Notes under the pieces: generated by a model
Seen by the model: only the letters and a program-made list of their open reading frames with translations
Told to the model about the DNA's origin: nothing
Databases searched by the model: none
Shown here: in pieces, positions 1 through 8,402 of the stretch
Position numbering within the stretch: the stretch's first letter is position 1
How the letters are laid out: each line of letters opens with the position of its first letter
DNA from: an uncultured Clostridia bacterium
Lineage (GTDB): Bacteria > Bacillota > Clostridia > Oscillospirales > CAG-382
Reading direction: 5' to 3'
NCBI GenBank assembly: GCA_947305675.1
Contig: CAMZED010000017.1
Span: 1-19,468 of the forward strand
DNA: 19,468 bases
Position numbers and translations under genes: made by a program

Positions 1-42
1 GGATCTGTTGAGTCAATGTATTATCTCATTTACTGCTTTCTA

Positions 43-707
43 TCAAAATATGAGGGACGCCCACAAGGGGCGTCCCTCATATTTTGGTGGAGCGAGTTGG
101 CTTCCCAACGAACCCGTATGTAGGACACCGGAACAGCCGGCAAGGGCTGTTTCGATGTCGTCCAGCGGGATATCCTTGACTTCAAGCATCCTGCTCCCGC
201 TGTTGAAGATGACCGTAAAGCGGTCGTCGTAGAGATAGATCGCGTTGACGAAATTATTGATGATCGCCCGGAGCTTGTTTACGTCGTTGTTCGGCAGCTT
301 GCGGATATAATCGAGAAACGCCAGTACCTGCGGTTCGGTCAGAATGGTGATCTTGCGTTCTTCCTTTTCAAGCTCGGCAAGATACTTTTCCTTTTCCGCC
401 TGCTTTTCCCGGATGCGCTCGGAGATCAGGTCGGACGTCTCGCCGCGCTCCAGGCTCTGCCAAAGATTTTCGATGGCGGTGTCGGCGTCCTTGATCGCCT
501 TTTTCAGATTTCGGATCGGCAGGATATCCCGGTCGCTGCTCACGGCTTCCGTTACCTTTTCAGCGATGAATTTGCAATTCTCCTCCGTCAGCAGATCCAG
601 ACAGACTTGAATGACCCGATCCTTGATATACTCTTTCCCGACGATCTTCTTGTCACATTCTTTCTTGCGCGATTTTTACAGGCATAATAATGATACTTCT
701 TACTCAT
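43..707 (-). pseudogene. C-terminal remnant of a large serine recombinase, frameshifted
   Basis: Only the C-terminal part of a large serine recombinase (resolvase/invertase family) is present: the zinc-ribbon region, a long charged coiled coil (KQAEKEKYLAELEKEER) and the tail. The N-terminal catalytic resolvase domain is absent. An ATG at 707 with a good RBS (AAAGGTGAT) opens the frame with KKYHYYACKN, which is typical of the ribbon. The frame then breaks at a five-base A run (TTTTT at 673-677 on the plus strand) and resumes in another frame with ECDKKIVGKEYI. The first frame alone would stop at about 588, after 39 codons. One restored base in the A run would rejoin the two parts. The last residues (about from SQLAPPK) run into repeat and terminator sequence and are probably not native. 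This is probably a relic of the element that delivered the island. A sequencing error in the homopolymer is also possible. Confidence 0.8.
44..86 (-). terminator. Strong hairpin, probable terminator of the hsd operon
   Basis: A perfect 19-bp inverted repeat (44-62 and 68-86) closes a 5-nt loop. It has a GC-rich core (GGGACGCCC) flanked by an A/T tract on each side (AAAATAT and ATATTTT), so it could stop transcription from either strand. It overlaps the last codons of the recombinase remnant. It is the first terminator-like structure I see after fic, so it is the likely end of the whole minus-strand operon. Confidence 0.8.
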
Positions 708-740
708 ATGATAATCACCTTTTGGTTTGGCTTAGGTTTG

Positions 741-3700
741 TTATGCGGCAAGCGCATTGGCGTTGACTTGTTCGATGGCTTTTCGGATGCCCATCCAAAT
801 GGACATATCCGTAAAGATCTCTACGATGCTGCCTTGATCGGTAAATGGGGATTCCTGCAGCACGGACAGATCTTTCATCAAGCCGTTATGAACGATATAC
901 TCAACGATCTGGTCAACGAAATAGATCTGCCTCGAATCAAGATTGACATCGTTCAGGTATTCCGAAAACGCCGCCTTTGCCGCGTTCATATCGAGACCGA
1001 CTATTTCGCGCACAAGCTCACCGAGCGGCTTTTGCCCGTATTCCGCTTCATAATCTTCTTTGGTGCCGACTTCGCTCCAAAGTATATCTTCAAGTGATTT
1101 AACGTCTTCCGCCGTCAGCGGCTGGTTGCTTTTCAGCTTGGCTATTACCGCATTGTCTTGATGCTGACGTATATAGAACTCCGCCTTCGCTTTGTAATTT
1201 TTCAGATCGTCGTTTTCAAGTTCCGATTCTTTCCAATCAATGGACAGAATATCATCGTCAAAGTTTGTATCGTAGCGGATTCTGCTAACCGGAATATATT
1301 TCATCAGATCGCGCAGGTTTTCGCGGATATGCTCGAATTCGTTGATGCCAGCGTTGTCGAGATAATCCGTATGCAGGATCTTTTCGATCAAATCGGACTG
1401 CGCCATGATTTCCGGAATATTCGCAACGCTCGCAACAGCGGAAACCTTTTTATAAAGATCGCTGCGATACCGACCGAATTTCTTTCCGGCAAGATAAGCA
1501 AGTTCTATACCGTACATCAACGCGTCGAAACGCACCGCTTTCGCATCGTCTTCGTCCGGGATGATAAGCGGTGCAAGCTCCTGCCCGATGATCAACGTAT
1601 CTTCGTAAGTAAGCGCCTGATAATTGTCGGGATTTGAATACAGTTCAACGTATTTCAAATGCTGTCTGACGGCAAAGTTCTCCTTGTTCAACTCCTTGAC
1701 CTTGCGCACCATATCGTCAACAAGGGACTTGCGGAACGAGATCAGATCGGTCGTCTGATATGCCAGATCCTGCAATTTGAAAACAATCTGGGATTTCAAA
1801 TGGAAGATCGCGCCTTGCAGTGCAATCATATTAGCTGTCGGTCTGCCTTTGTTCATGCGGAAGAACTCAAAGTTTCCGCAGAAGTCGAAAATATAGAATT
1901 TTTCTTTATCTTTGCCGTCAAGCAGAGTGGGGCAAAGGCGGGTTCCGCGCCCTATCATCTGCCAGAATTTCGCCTTGCTCATCACCTTTTTGAAGAAAAC
2001 GAGGTTCAACACTTCCGGCACGTCGATACCGGTATCGAGCATATCCACGGAAATAGCGATCTGCGGCAGTTTTTTCGGATCGGAGAACTCGTCTATCGCG
2101 CTTTGCGCGTAGGTCATATAATTGTCGATGACCTTAGCAAATCCCGGCAGATGCGGGTATTCCTTATTGAACACCTCATAGATCTTTTCGGCGTGCGTGT
2201 GGTTCTTCGCAAATATGATCGTTTTGCCGAGCTTTGCGCCGTAATCGATCTTTATTCCGTTCTCCATTACAACGTGGAGAACCTCGCGGATCGTGTCGTC
2301 GTTGAAGATCCACTCGTTCAGAGCAGAGGAGGCGATGCTTTCCGGCAGTTCGCCGTTTTCATCCTCGAATGTGTTTTCGTATGCTTCTTTGTCCGCTTCA
2401 GATAGTTCGTCGTAAACGATCCCCTGCTCGATAAATTTCAGCCGTGTTTCAACCGACATAAAATCAACAAGATAGCCGTCCTTGACCGCCTGCGCCAGCT
2501 CATAACCGTAAGTCGGAACGCCGTTTTCCAGCTCAAAGACCTCGTAGGTGTTTTTGTCGATTTCGTCCTTCGGAGTGGCGGTCAAGCCGACGAGCGGCGC
2601 GTCGTAGTAATTGAATATATCGCGGTATTTGTTATAGATCGAGCGGTGCGCCTCGTCGCAAATAACTAGATCGAAATGCCCGACGGTGAACAGCTTGCCT
2701 TTGTCGTCCTTCGCCGTGTCGATCACGTTCATCATCGTCTGATAGGTAGAGAAGACGCAATGCGCCGTATAGTTGTCTTTCTCCTCGCAGAGATTTGTAA
2801 CGGACAGATCGGGAAGCAGGTTCACGAAGGCGCGCTTCGCCTGCGTAACAAGCGAATTGCGGTCGGCAAGGAACAGGATATTCTTCACCCAACCGTGCTG
2901 CAAAAGAACGTCGCACAGCGCGATGACCGTCCTCGTTTTACCCGAACCGGTCGCCATAACAAGCAGGGCTTTGCGGCGGTTTTTATTGCCGAACGAATCG
3001 CAAACCGCTTTGATCGCCCCCTCCTGATAGTAACGTCCCGCAATATTTTTGTTGACCATAACATGCGCCAGGCTTGTTCGCATCGTCTGCAGATTAAAAA
3101 GTTTTTCAAGGTCGCGCTTGGAGTAAACCGACGCGACTTTACGCTCGGGGTAAAGATTATCCTGAATATGCGTTTCAAAACCGTTTGAAAGGAAGATCAC
3201 CGGACGACGGCCGTATTTCTTTTCCAAGATATCGGCGTACAGCTTCGCCTGTTGGCGTCCTTTTGCCACGTCAACGCAGGTGCGTTTTGCTTCCAATATG
3301 GCAAGCGCCTTGCCGTCGTCGCCGTAAAGAACGTAATCGGCGAAACCGACTCCGGAATTGTTCGGCATTCCGGGTAGTTCGACCTCATTCAGCCAGTCCT
3401 TGCCCTCGATCCAACCTGCGTCCTGAAGCATAAAATCGATATAGATCTTGCGCGTTTTATATTCGGATAGTTCAAGCGGCTTCGGAACGTAGGTCTGCTG
3501 CTGCTCGGCGCGGCGGGCGGACAGTTCCGCCTTCATCGTCTTGTTTTCTTCGATCAGCGCGGCGAGATCGATGCCCGAATCGGGAACGTAGGAGAGCGCT
3601 TCCTCCGGCGTAAGCGTCAGAAGCGTTTTGTCAAACGGGCGCTCGGTATAACCGTCGGCGTAGAAATACGCTAACTCGTCAAGGAAATAATAGAGGTTCT

Positions 3701-4034
3701 CAAGGCAGAGCTCCGCCTGCTCGGTCGTGACCTTTTTGCCGCCGTGCATGACGGTATTGCCGAGTTTGCGGATGAAATCCATCCGACGCCAGATATCGTC
3801 TCCTACGATGTCGCGGAATTTCTCGTCGTTCATCAGCGCGACAAGCGTATCCTGATAGGGCATTTCAAGATCACGGTCGACGGAATACATCCATTTGACT
3901 GCAAATTCCATCGCCCTGCGGCAGTTTGAGACGCAGGAGTCGATATCAATATGTAACAGATTCTCGGCGGCGATCGCCACGTCGGCAAACGACGCGAACC
4001 GCTCGTCGGATTTCAAGAAATCAAAGTTGGTCAT
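741..4034 (-). CDS. hsdR: Type I restriction enzyme, R (endonuclease/translocase) subunit HsdR
   Basis: This is the motor and nuclease subunit of a type I restriction-modification complex; with HsdM and HsdS it translocates and cuts DNA lacking the cognate methylation. Counting from the ATG at 4034 (1097 aa), the layout is as follows. An N-terminal DUF4145-like HEPN-fold region spans about 10-125 (R89...GN...H97). A short coiled coil follows. The nuclease core has D233 and E248-A-K250. The SF2 motor has Walker A GSGKT at 363-367, DEAH at 460-463 and TATP at 485-488, and then a second helicase domain with the motif QMIGRGTR. The C-terminal domain is EcoEI-like. The frame extends to a TTG at 4049, but AGGAAGAG sits just ahead of the ATG at 4034, so I chose that start. 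The upstream AbiH gene ends 15 nt before it. All key motifs are intact, so the enzyme is probably active. Confidence 0.95.
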   Translation of the reverse strand: MTNFDFLKSDERFASFADVAIAAENLLHIDIDSCVSNCRRAMEFAVKWMYSVDRDLEMPYQDTLVALMNDEKFRDIVGDDIWRRMDFIRKLGNTVMHGGKKVTTEQAELCLENLYYFLDELAYFYADGYTERPFDKTLLTLTPEEALSYVPDSGIDLAALIEENKTMKAELSARRAEQQQTYVPKPLELSEYKTRKIYIDFMLQDAGWIEGKDWLNEVELPGMPNNSGVGFADYVLYGDDGKALAILEAKRTCVDVAKGRQQAKLYADILEKKYGRRPVIFLSNGFETHIQDNLYPERKVASVYSKRDLEKLFNLQTMRTSLAHVMVNKNIAGRYYQEGAIKAVCDSFGNKNRRKALLVMATGSGKTRTVIALCDVLLQHGWVKNILFLADRNSLVTQAKRAFVNLLPDLSVTNLCEEKDNYTAHCVFSTYQTMMNVIDTAKDDKGKLFTVGHFDLVICDEAHRSIYNKYRDIFNYYDAPLVGLTATPKDEIDKNTYEVFELENGVPTYGYELAQAVKDGYLVDFMSVETRLKFIEQGIVYDELSEADKEAYENTFEDENGELPESIASSALNEWIFNDDTIREVLHVVMENGIKIDYGAKLGKTIIFAKNHTHAEKIYEVFNKEYPHLPGFAKVIDNYMTYAQSAIDEFSDPKKLPQIAISVDMLDTGIDVPEVLNLVFFKKVMSKAKFWQMIGRGTRLCPTLLDGKDKEKFYIFDFCGNFEFFRMNKGRPTANMIALQGAIFHLKSQIVFKLQDLAYQTTDLISFRKSLVDDMVRKVKELNKENFAVRQHLKYVELYSNPDNYQALTYEDTLIIGQELAPLIIPDEDDAKAVRFDALMYGIELAYLAGKKFGRYRSDLYKKVSAVASVANIPEIMAQSDLIEKILHTDYLDNAGINEFEHIRENLRDLMKYIPVSRIRYDTNFDDDILSIDWKESELENDDLKNYKAKAEFYIRQHQDNAVIAKLKSNQPLTAEDVKSLEDILWSEVGTKEDYEAEYGQKPLGELVREIVGLDMNAAKAAFSEYLNDVNLDSRQIYFVDQIVEYIVHNGLMKDLSVLQESPFTDQGSIVEIFTDMSIWMGIRKAIEQVNANALAA

Positions 4035-4049
4035 GATACTCTTCCTCAA

Positions 4050-5234
4050 CTATACTATCAGGACAAAACGCAATATGCTATGTCCTTTTAACTGTTCATA
4101 TCCTTCTTTACCGAATATTTTATACAGATTTCTTAATTGTCCTTTTTTAGCTTCTATGTTGTGATAAAATATTACGATGTCGTCCGTATTTTCAAGAATT
4201 GGTTTTATTATATCGACATCAGTTATGTCCAGCGAGTGTCCAAAAACGTAAGTGGTGTTGAGCTCTTGACCATTTGATGCTTTTCGAATCCTTTTCATTC
4301 GATGGATAATAGAAGGTACCACGTCGTTTTTTGACATATATTCACGCTGGTAATACTTTTTGAAATCTATAAACAATTGATTTCCGTTTGCACAATCGTT
4401 TTCGTCCGGCTCTATACCCAGCACCATTGTTTCGTCGAGTGCGCCATGTATATGAAACGGAGGGGTTTTTGCAGTAGTTTGGTATAAGCTCTCATATGTA
4501 AAAGTGTAGTTGAAATCTATAACCTCGTCGAAGCCATTGAAGATTTCTTCCTTTGTATCTATTGCATTTTTGTTTAAGATCTCTTGGAAAGGATCATTAA
4601 CAAACGCTTGAAAGTATAAGTCCAACGCTTTTGTAAACTCCTTTAGTTCGTTAAACAAACGCGCAACGATTTTCTTTTCATCTAACGGTTCGACGGTATA
4701 TATTCCTTGACGATTTTTAAAAAATTCTTCTTTTATTTCTTTTATAATGTAGTTTTCAGCAACGCCCGCTCTATGGCCTACGGGCCGTGAGCTAAACAAA
4801 AAGCCAAAACAAGCAAGCTTCCCTAATTCTTTTGCACTGAAATCCCTTTTAATTGTGCTATTCTTATTATTGTCAAAGAACCGTTTGAATTCTTGTAGAA
4901 CCATTGAAACTTCTTGCTCGAAATCTATCCACCCGACATCTTTATTGTAACAACTGCAAAAATAACTCCACCAGTAATTGCTCTCACATAATTCAACAAG
5001 CGAAACAACCTTTTTGATATCCAGTTCAAAGTTGTCATATATCGCCGAGTATTTTTCATAACTATCTTTTATAGTTCGGCAATCTTTTCCTGCTTGCGCG
5101 AAAACCTCGCCTATTTTTAAAGGAAAAGCAAGAAAACTCTTTGTCAAATATTCCGTAGTTTTCAAGAACGCCAAATATGTAGTCGGTAATTTGTGGTAAA
5201 GGTCAAAACCGTTGCCTAATAGAAGCACTTTCAT
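4050..5234 (-). CDS. AbiH-family abortive-infection protein
   Basis: This 394-aa protein matches the AbiH family, first known as a lactococcal plasmid phage-resistance gene. The family motifs appear in order: GNGFDLYHKLPTTY at 7-20 (nucleotide-binding-like glycine loop), FNYTFTYE at 241-248, IHG at 262-264 and GHSLDITDVDII at 332-343. This order parallels SIR2-fold proteins, so an NAD-related activity is a reasonable inference but is not shown. No signal peptide or membrane segment is seen. The start at 5234 has GAGG 7 nt upstream, partly overlapping the hsdS stop region; the gap to hsdS is 9 nt and to hsdR 15 nt, so the three genes are co-transcribed. The gene looks AT-richer than hsdM and hsdR, which suggests a separate acquisition. 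It probably acts as a back-up suicide defence beside the restriction enzyme. Confidence 0.85.
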   Translation of the reverse strand: MKVLLLGNGFDLYHKLPTTYLAFLKTTEYLTKSFLAFPLKIGEVFAQAGKDCRTIKDSYEKYSAIYDNFELDIKKVVSLVELCESNYWWSYFCSCYNKDVGWIDFEQEVSMVLQEFKRFFDNNKNSTIKRDFSAKELGKLACFGFLFSSRPVGHRAGVAENYIIKEIKEEFFKNRQGIYTVEPLDEKKIVARLFNELKEFTKALDLYFQAFVNDPFQEILNKNAIDTKEEIFNGFDEVIDFNYTFTYESLYQTTAKTPPFHIHGALDETMVLGIEPDENDCANGNQLFIDFKKYYQREYMSKNDVVPSIIHRMKRIRKASNGQELNTTYVFGHSLDITDVDIIKPILENTDDIVIFYHNIEAKKGQLRNLYKIFGKEGYEQLKGHSILRFVLIV

Positions 5235-5243
5235 TTTTATACC

Positions 5244-6383
5244 TCATCCAAAATATTTTTGCATTAAGCTGTCAAACAGCAACTGCGCCTTTTCAAGCGC
5301 CTGCTGCACGGCAGATTTTGTTTTGTTGACTTGAGCAGAAAACTCAACGAACTTTTCTTGCTCTTCAATAGGTGGCAATGGGAACTCAAGATTCCTACAT
5401 TGTTCAAGGCTCAAGTTTAATTGCCTAATCCCAACAGCCTGTTGCAAAAAAGGTCTTAGGACTTTTGGTTGCATCAAGGCTGCTAGCAAATATCTTGGGA
5501 GGACATCTTTTTTCGACCTAAAAATAGCAATCGCTTGGTTGACATTCCATTCTTCAAACTCGTCAGTAACAAGTGAAAATTTTCCTAGCGGTGGTCCAAC
5601 AATATTCATCAACACATCATTCGGATATACTTTTGAACGAGCTAATTTTCCATTGTGAATCTCTGTTGTAATATACTGCGGTTCAGCATCAAAAAGGAGC
5701 TCTCCCGTAGAGCTTAAATTGTAGACCTTTAGGAATGGGATTAAACCAGTTTCATACTCCAATACGATCTTCTCAGGAGGTGGAGTTGTCCCCTTAGTAA
5801 TAAAATCACATACCTCAGCAGATTTAACAGTTTTGTATTTTTCTCCACCAAACATCTCGGCAAATCGGGCTTTGATGAGATCGTCAAGGGTATGAAGTTC
5901 CTTTCGCCTCAAAGAAATCACACCTTTTACACTATCAAGCCGATGAGCAATATTCCTTTGTGTTTCAATATCAGGAAGATCTATAGGAAATTCATAAAGC
6001 ATATCAAGCTTAAGGTTATCCCGAACGCTTCCAGTCGCTACTGCCCTGATTCGTTGAAGAGCAAAATCGCTTTTCAAATAGTAATATAAGTATTGTTGAT
6101 CCAGTTGCGATGATACTGAAAAGACGTTATACAGGGGACTAACGATAACTCTTTCTTCATATCGTTGCCAGTCCACAGACCCAACATTTATTCTCGATGG
6201 ATTGAACGCAAAGCATCCTTTTGGGACAATCTTGTATGTAGATTTGTCTTTGCTTGCGACTTCTTTTCCAAAATAGTCCTGACAAAACCCCTGAGTGTTT
6301 GTTACGCTATAAACGGGTATGTCTTCCACTGCTTTGTTACGCACAGAGTATTCCTGTATGTAATCGCCTAATCTAACTTTCAT
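5244..6383 (-). CDS. hsdS: Type I restriction-modification specificity subunit HsdS
   Basis: HsdS gives the complex its DNA target, a bipartite site read by two target-recognition domains. Here (379 aa) TRD1 covers about residues 1-140. It is followed by the conserved central helical spacer (DIETQRNIAHRLDSV and on to the RFAEMFG boundary). TRD2 covers about 190-330, and a second copy-like helical region (PPIEEQEKFVEFSAQV) ends the protein. Length and layout are those of a full, single-gene HsdS. Two in-frame ATGs exist, at 6389 and 6383. AGGG lies only about 1 nt from the first but 6 nt from the second, so I prefer 6383. I see no second hsdS fragment or inverted repeat in the window that would support shufflon-type switching. 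The gene is AT-rich relative to hsdM, as is common for variable specificity genes. Confidence 0.93.
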   Translation of the reverse strand: MKVRLGDYIQEYSVRNKAVEDIPVYSVTNTQGFCQDYFGKEVASKDKSTYKIVPKGCFAFNPSRINVGSVDWQRYEERVIVSPLYNVFSVSSQLDQQYLYYYLKSDFALQRIRAVATGSVRDNLKLDMLYEFPIDLPDIETQRNIAHRLDSVKGVISLRRKELHTLDDLIKARFAEMFGGEKYKTVKSAEVCDFITKGTTPPPEKIVLEYETGLIPFLKVYNLSSTGELLFDAEPQYITTEIHNGKLARSKVYPNDVLMNIVGPPLGKFSLVTDEFEEWNVNQAIAIFRSKKDVLPRYLLAALMQPKVLRPFLQQAVGIRQLNLSLEQCRNLEFPLPPIEEQEKFVEFSAQVNKTKSAVQQALEKAQLLFDSLMQKYFG

Positions 6384-6405
6384 ATTCATCCCTACAAATC
6401 CGATT

Positions 6406-6903
6406 TTATTGTTTATATTCTTCCCAAGTCATTTGAAAGAACAATTGACAGCTTGCTTCACGCAAGGCATTGCGAAAAGCTGTTAAAAAGCCCGTTTCCA
6501 TACGCACACTCATAATCTTTCCCCAATCCATCTCGTAACAATATCGCCAATCGACAAAAGCTTTTGAAACGTTATCCAAATATTCAAAACCTGCCCAATT
6601 TGTCCAATTGCCGCCGTAATTTACCGCAGCGGTATCTTTTACAAACGTTTTTATTCGCTCGGGGAGCAATTTAAATAGTCCTTTCAGATCGTGCTGTTTT
6701 TTGAAATCGATATCTGAATACTTCAGAATCGATTTCAAAAACACTTCACAGGCAAATGCGGAATTCACAGCCGCCGGAGTGGTATACCAAGATATATCAG
6801 CCGTATCGTGTTTGAATTTTCCCGTCGCCAGATCCGCCGTCTCTGCAAACGCGCAGGCGTGCCGGAACATTTCCTGGCAGTCTAATAATTTGTTGTTTAT
6901 CAT
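6406..6903 (-). CDS. HEPN-domain-like small protein inside the hsd operon
   Basis: This 165-aa soluble, mostly helical protein has the look of a HEPN-domain protein. The segment AAVNSAFACEVFLKSIL (about 44-60) followed by KKQHDLKGLFKLLPERI (68-84) resembles the helix pair of minimal HEPN proteins. Many HEPN proteins are RNases with an Rx4-6H motif. Here H71 is present but no arginine occurs at the expected spacing before it, so it may be non-catalytic or use another residue. Its ATG overlaps the hsdM stop codon as ATGA, so translation is coupled to hsdM. The RBS (GGAAAAAA) is weak, which fits coupling. hsdS follows 22 nt after the stop. A regulatory or toxin role beside the methylase is inferred from context only. 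Confidence 0.65.
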   Translation of the reverse strand: MINNKLLDCQEMFRHACAFAETADLATGKFKHDTADISWYTTPAAVNSAFACEVFLKSILKYSDIDFKKQHDLKGLFKLLPERIKTFVKDTAAVNYGGNWTNWAGFEYLDNVSKAFVDWRYCYEMDWGKIMSVRMETGFLTAFRNALREASCQLFFQMTWEEYKQ

Positions 6904-8396
6904 AGCATTTTTTCCAATTCATCCATTGCCGTTTTAATCTCACTCTCGATCTTCCGCAGTTCCGCCATGATCTCGCTCGTAGGCGGATATTCGACGGGCT
7001 TATACTCCGTCTGCTTGTATTTGTTGATGCTCAGATCGTAATCATTGCCGACGATCTCGTCCTTCGGTACGAAGAACGATTTTTCGGTGCGCTTGCGATC
7101 GTTTTCTCCCGCAAGATTACGGAAGCGGGCGATGATATCGGGGATATCGTTCTCCGCTACGGGCGAACGCTTGTCGTCAAGCGAATACCCGTCCGCCTGC
7201 ATATCGTAGAACCAGACCTTATCCGTGCCGCCGTGTCCGGTCTTGGTGAAGATCAGGATGGCGGTGGAGACGCCCGCGTAGGGCTTGAACACGCCGGAGG
7301 GCATAGAGATCACGGCTTCGAGGCGGTTTTCCTCGATAAGTGCTTTGCGGATGTCCTTATGAGCCGTCGATGAGCCGAACAGCACGCCGTCCGGGACGAT
7401 GCAAGCACAGCGACCGCCGACGCGAAGCATACGCAGGAATAACGCGAGGAACAAAAGCTCCGTTTTCTTAGTCTTGCAGACTTTCAAAAGATCGGTCGAA
7501 ACGATATCGGCGTCAAGACTGCCCTTAAACGGGGGATTGGCGAGGATCAGCGAATACTTGTCCTTGTCGGGGTTCTGATCCGAAAGACTGTCGCGGTATT
7601 CGATGAAGGGGTTGTCGATGCCGTGGGTCATCATGTTCATCGCGCCGATGCGGAGCATCGTTCTGTCCATATCGTAGCCGTGGAACATGTGGTTCATATA
7701 ATGGTCCTTTTTGACCCTGTTATAAAAAATTTCTTCTTTCCGATGTTCTTTCAGATATTCCGCCGCCGATACAAGAAAGCCGGACGTTCCGCAGGCGGGG
7801 TCGGCGATCACGTCGTCCGCTTTCGGATCCATCAGCTCGACCATCATTTTGATGATGTGGCGCGGGGTGCGGAACTGACCGTTCACGCCCGCCGTGGCGA
7901 TCTTGGCGAGCAGATATTCATATACGTCTCCGCGCACGTCGGCGGACTGCGTTTCGTTCATCAGTTTATAGATTTCGTCAAGCGCGTCCACCACTTTGGA
8001 AAGCATAAGCGGCGTGGGCAGTTTGAAGATCGCATCGTCCATATATTTGGAATACGCGCTGTTCTTGTCGCCGTGCAGGTTTTTGATGAACGGGAATACC
8101 CATTCCTGCATAACGGAATACATTCGTCCCGCGGGAAAATCGTGGAACACGCTCCATTTGAGCTGGCTTCCGTCGATCTTGCGATCGCCGATCGTCACCT
8201 CGTCCGCAAAAACGCTCTTGTACGGAAGTCCGAGCATGGCGCTCTCTTTGGCGCGAAGGTTGTCGCTGTCGTCAAGATCGTGAATGAACATAAGATACGT
8301 GATCTGCTCGATCACATCCAGCGGATTCGTAAGTCCGCCCGTCCAGAAGATCTCCCAGAGACTGTCTATTTTGTTTTTCAGTTCGCCTGTAATCAT
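6900..8396 (-). CDS. hsdM: Type I restriction-modification methyltransferase subunit HsdM
   Basis: HsdM is the N6-adenine methyltransferase that, with HsdS, protects host DNA using S-adenosylmethionine. In the 498-aa product an N-terminal helical domain (about 1-150) precedes the methylase fold. The AdoMet motif DPACGTSG is at 199-206 and the catalytic NPPF at 287-290; TGVNGQFRTPRHI, typical of HsdM just ahead of motif I, is replaced only slightly here (AGVNGQFRTPRHI). The C-terminal end is a charged helix (ESEIKTAMDELEKML) of the type that contacts HsdS. The start at 8396 has AAGGAG 9 nt upstream, built from the last fic codons, with a 6-nt gap to fic. The stop overlaps the HEPN gene start. 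All key residues are intact. Confidence 0.95.
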   Translation of the reverse strand: MITGELKNKIDSLWEIFWTGGLTNPLDVIEQITYLMFIHDLDDSDNLRAKESAMLGLPYKSVFADEVTIGDRKIDGSQLKWSVFHDFPAGRMYSVMQEWVFPFIKNLHGDKNSAYSKYMDDAIFKLPTPLMLSKVVDALDEIYKLMNETQSADVRGDVYEYLLAKIATAGVNGQFRTPRHIIKMMVELMDPKADDVIADPACGTSGFLVSAAEYLKEHRKEEIFYNRVKKDHYMNHMFHGYDMDRTMLRIGAMNMMTHGIDNPFIEYRDSLSDQNPDKDKYSLILANPPFKGSLDADIVSTDLLKVCKTKKTELLFLALFLRMLRVGGRCACIVPDGVLFGSSTAHKDIRKALIEENRLEAVISMPSGVFKPYAGVSTAILIFTKTGHGGTDKVWFYDMQADGYSLDDKRSPVAENDIPDIIARFRNLAGENDRKRTEKSFFVPKDEIVGNDYDLSINKYKQTEYKPVEYPPTSEIMAELRKIESEIKTAMDELEKML

Positions 8397-8402
8397 TGCC
8401 GT

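Noticed and set aside
86..117. tRNA-like 3' end on the minus strand (GTTCG...CTCGCTCCACCA)
   Set aside because: No T-arm of 5 bp with a 7-nt loop can be drawn and no 5' acceptor partner or anticodon arm is present, so it is not a tRNA gene. It is kept only as a possible attachment-site echo.
1659..2405. Long plus-strand open frame opposite hsdR
   Set aside because: It is the complement of the helicase core, with no RBS and no recognisable protein features.
5244..6383. Invertible hsdS shufflon
   Set aside because: Only one hsdS is present, no inverted repeats or second TRD cassette were seen, and the recombinase nearby is a catalytic-domain-less relic.
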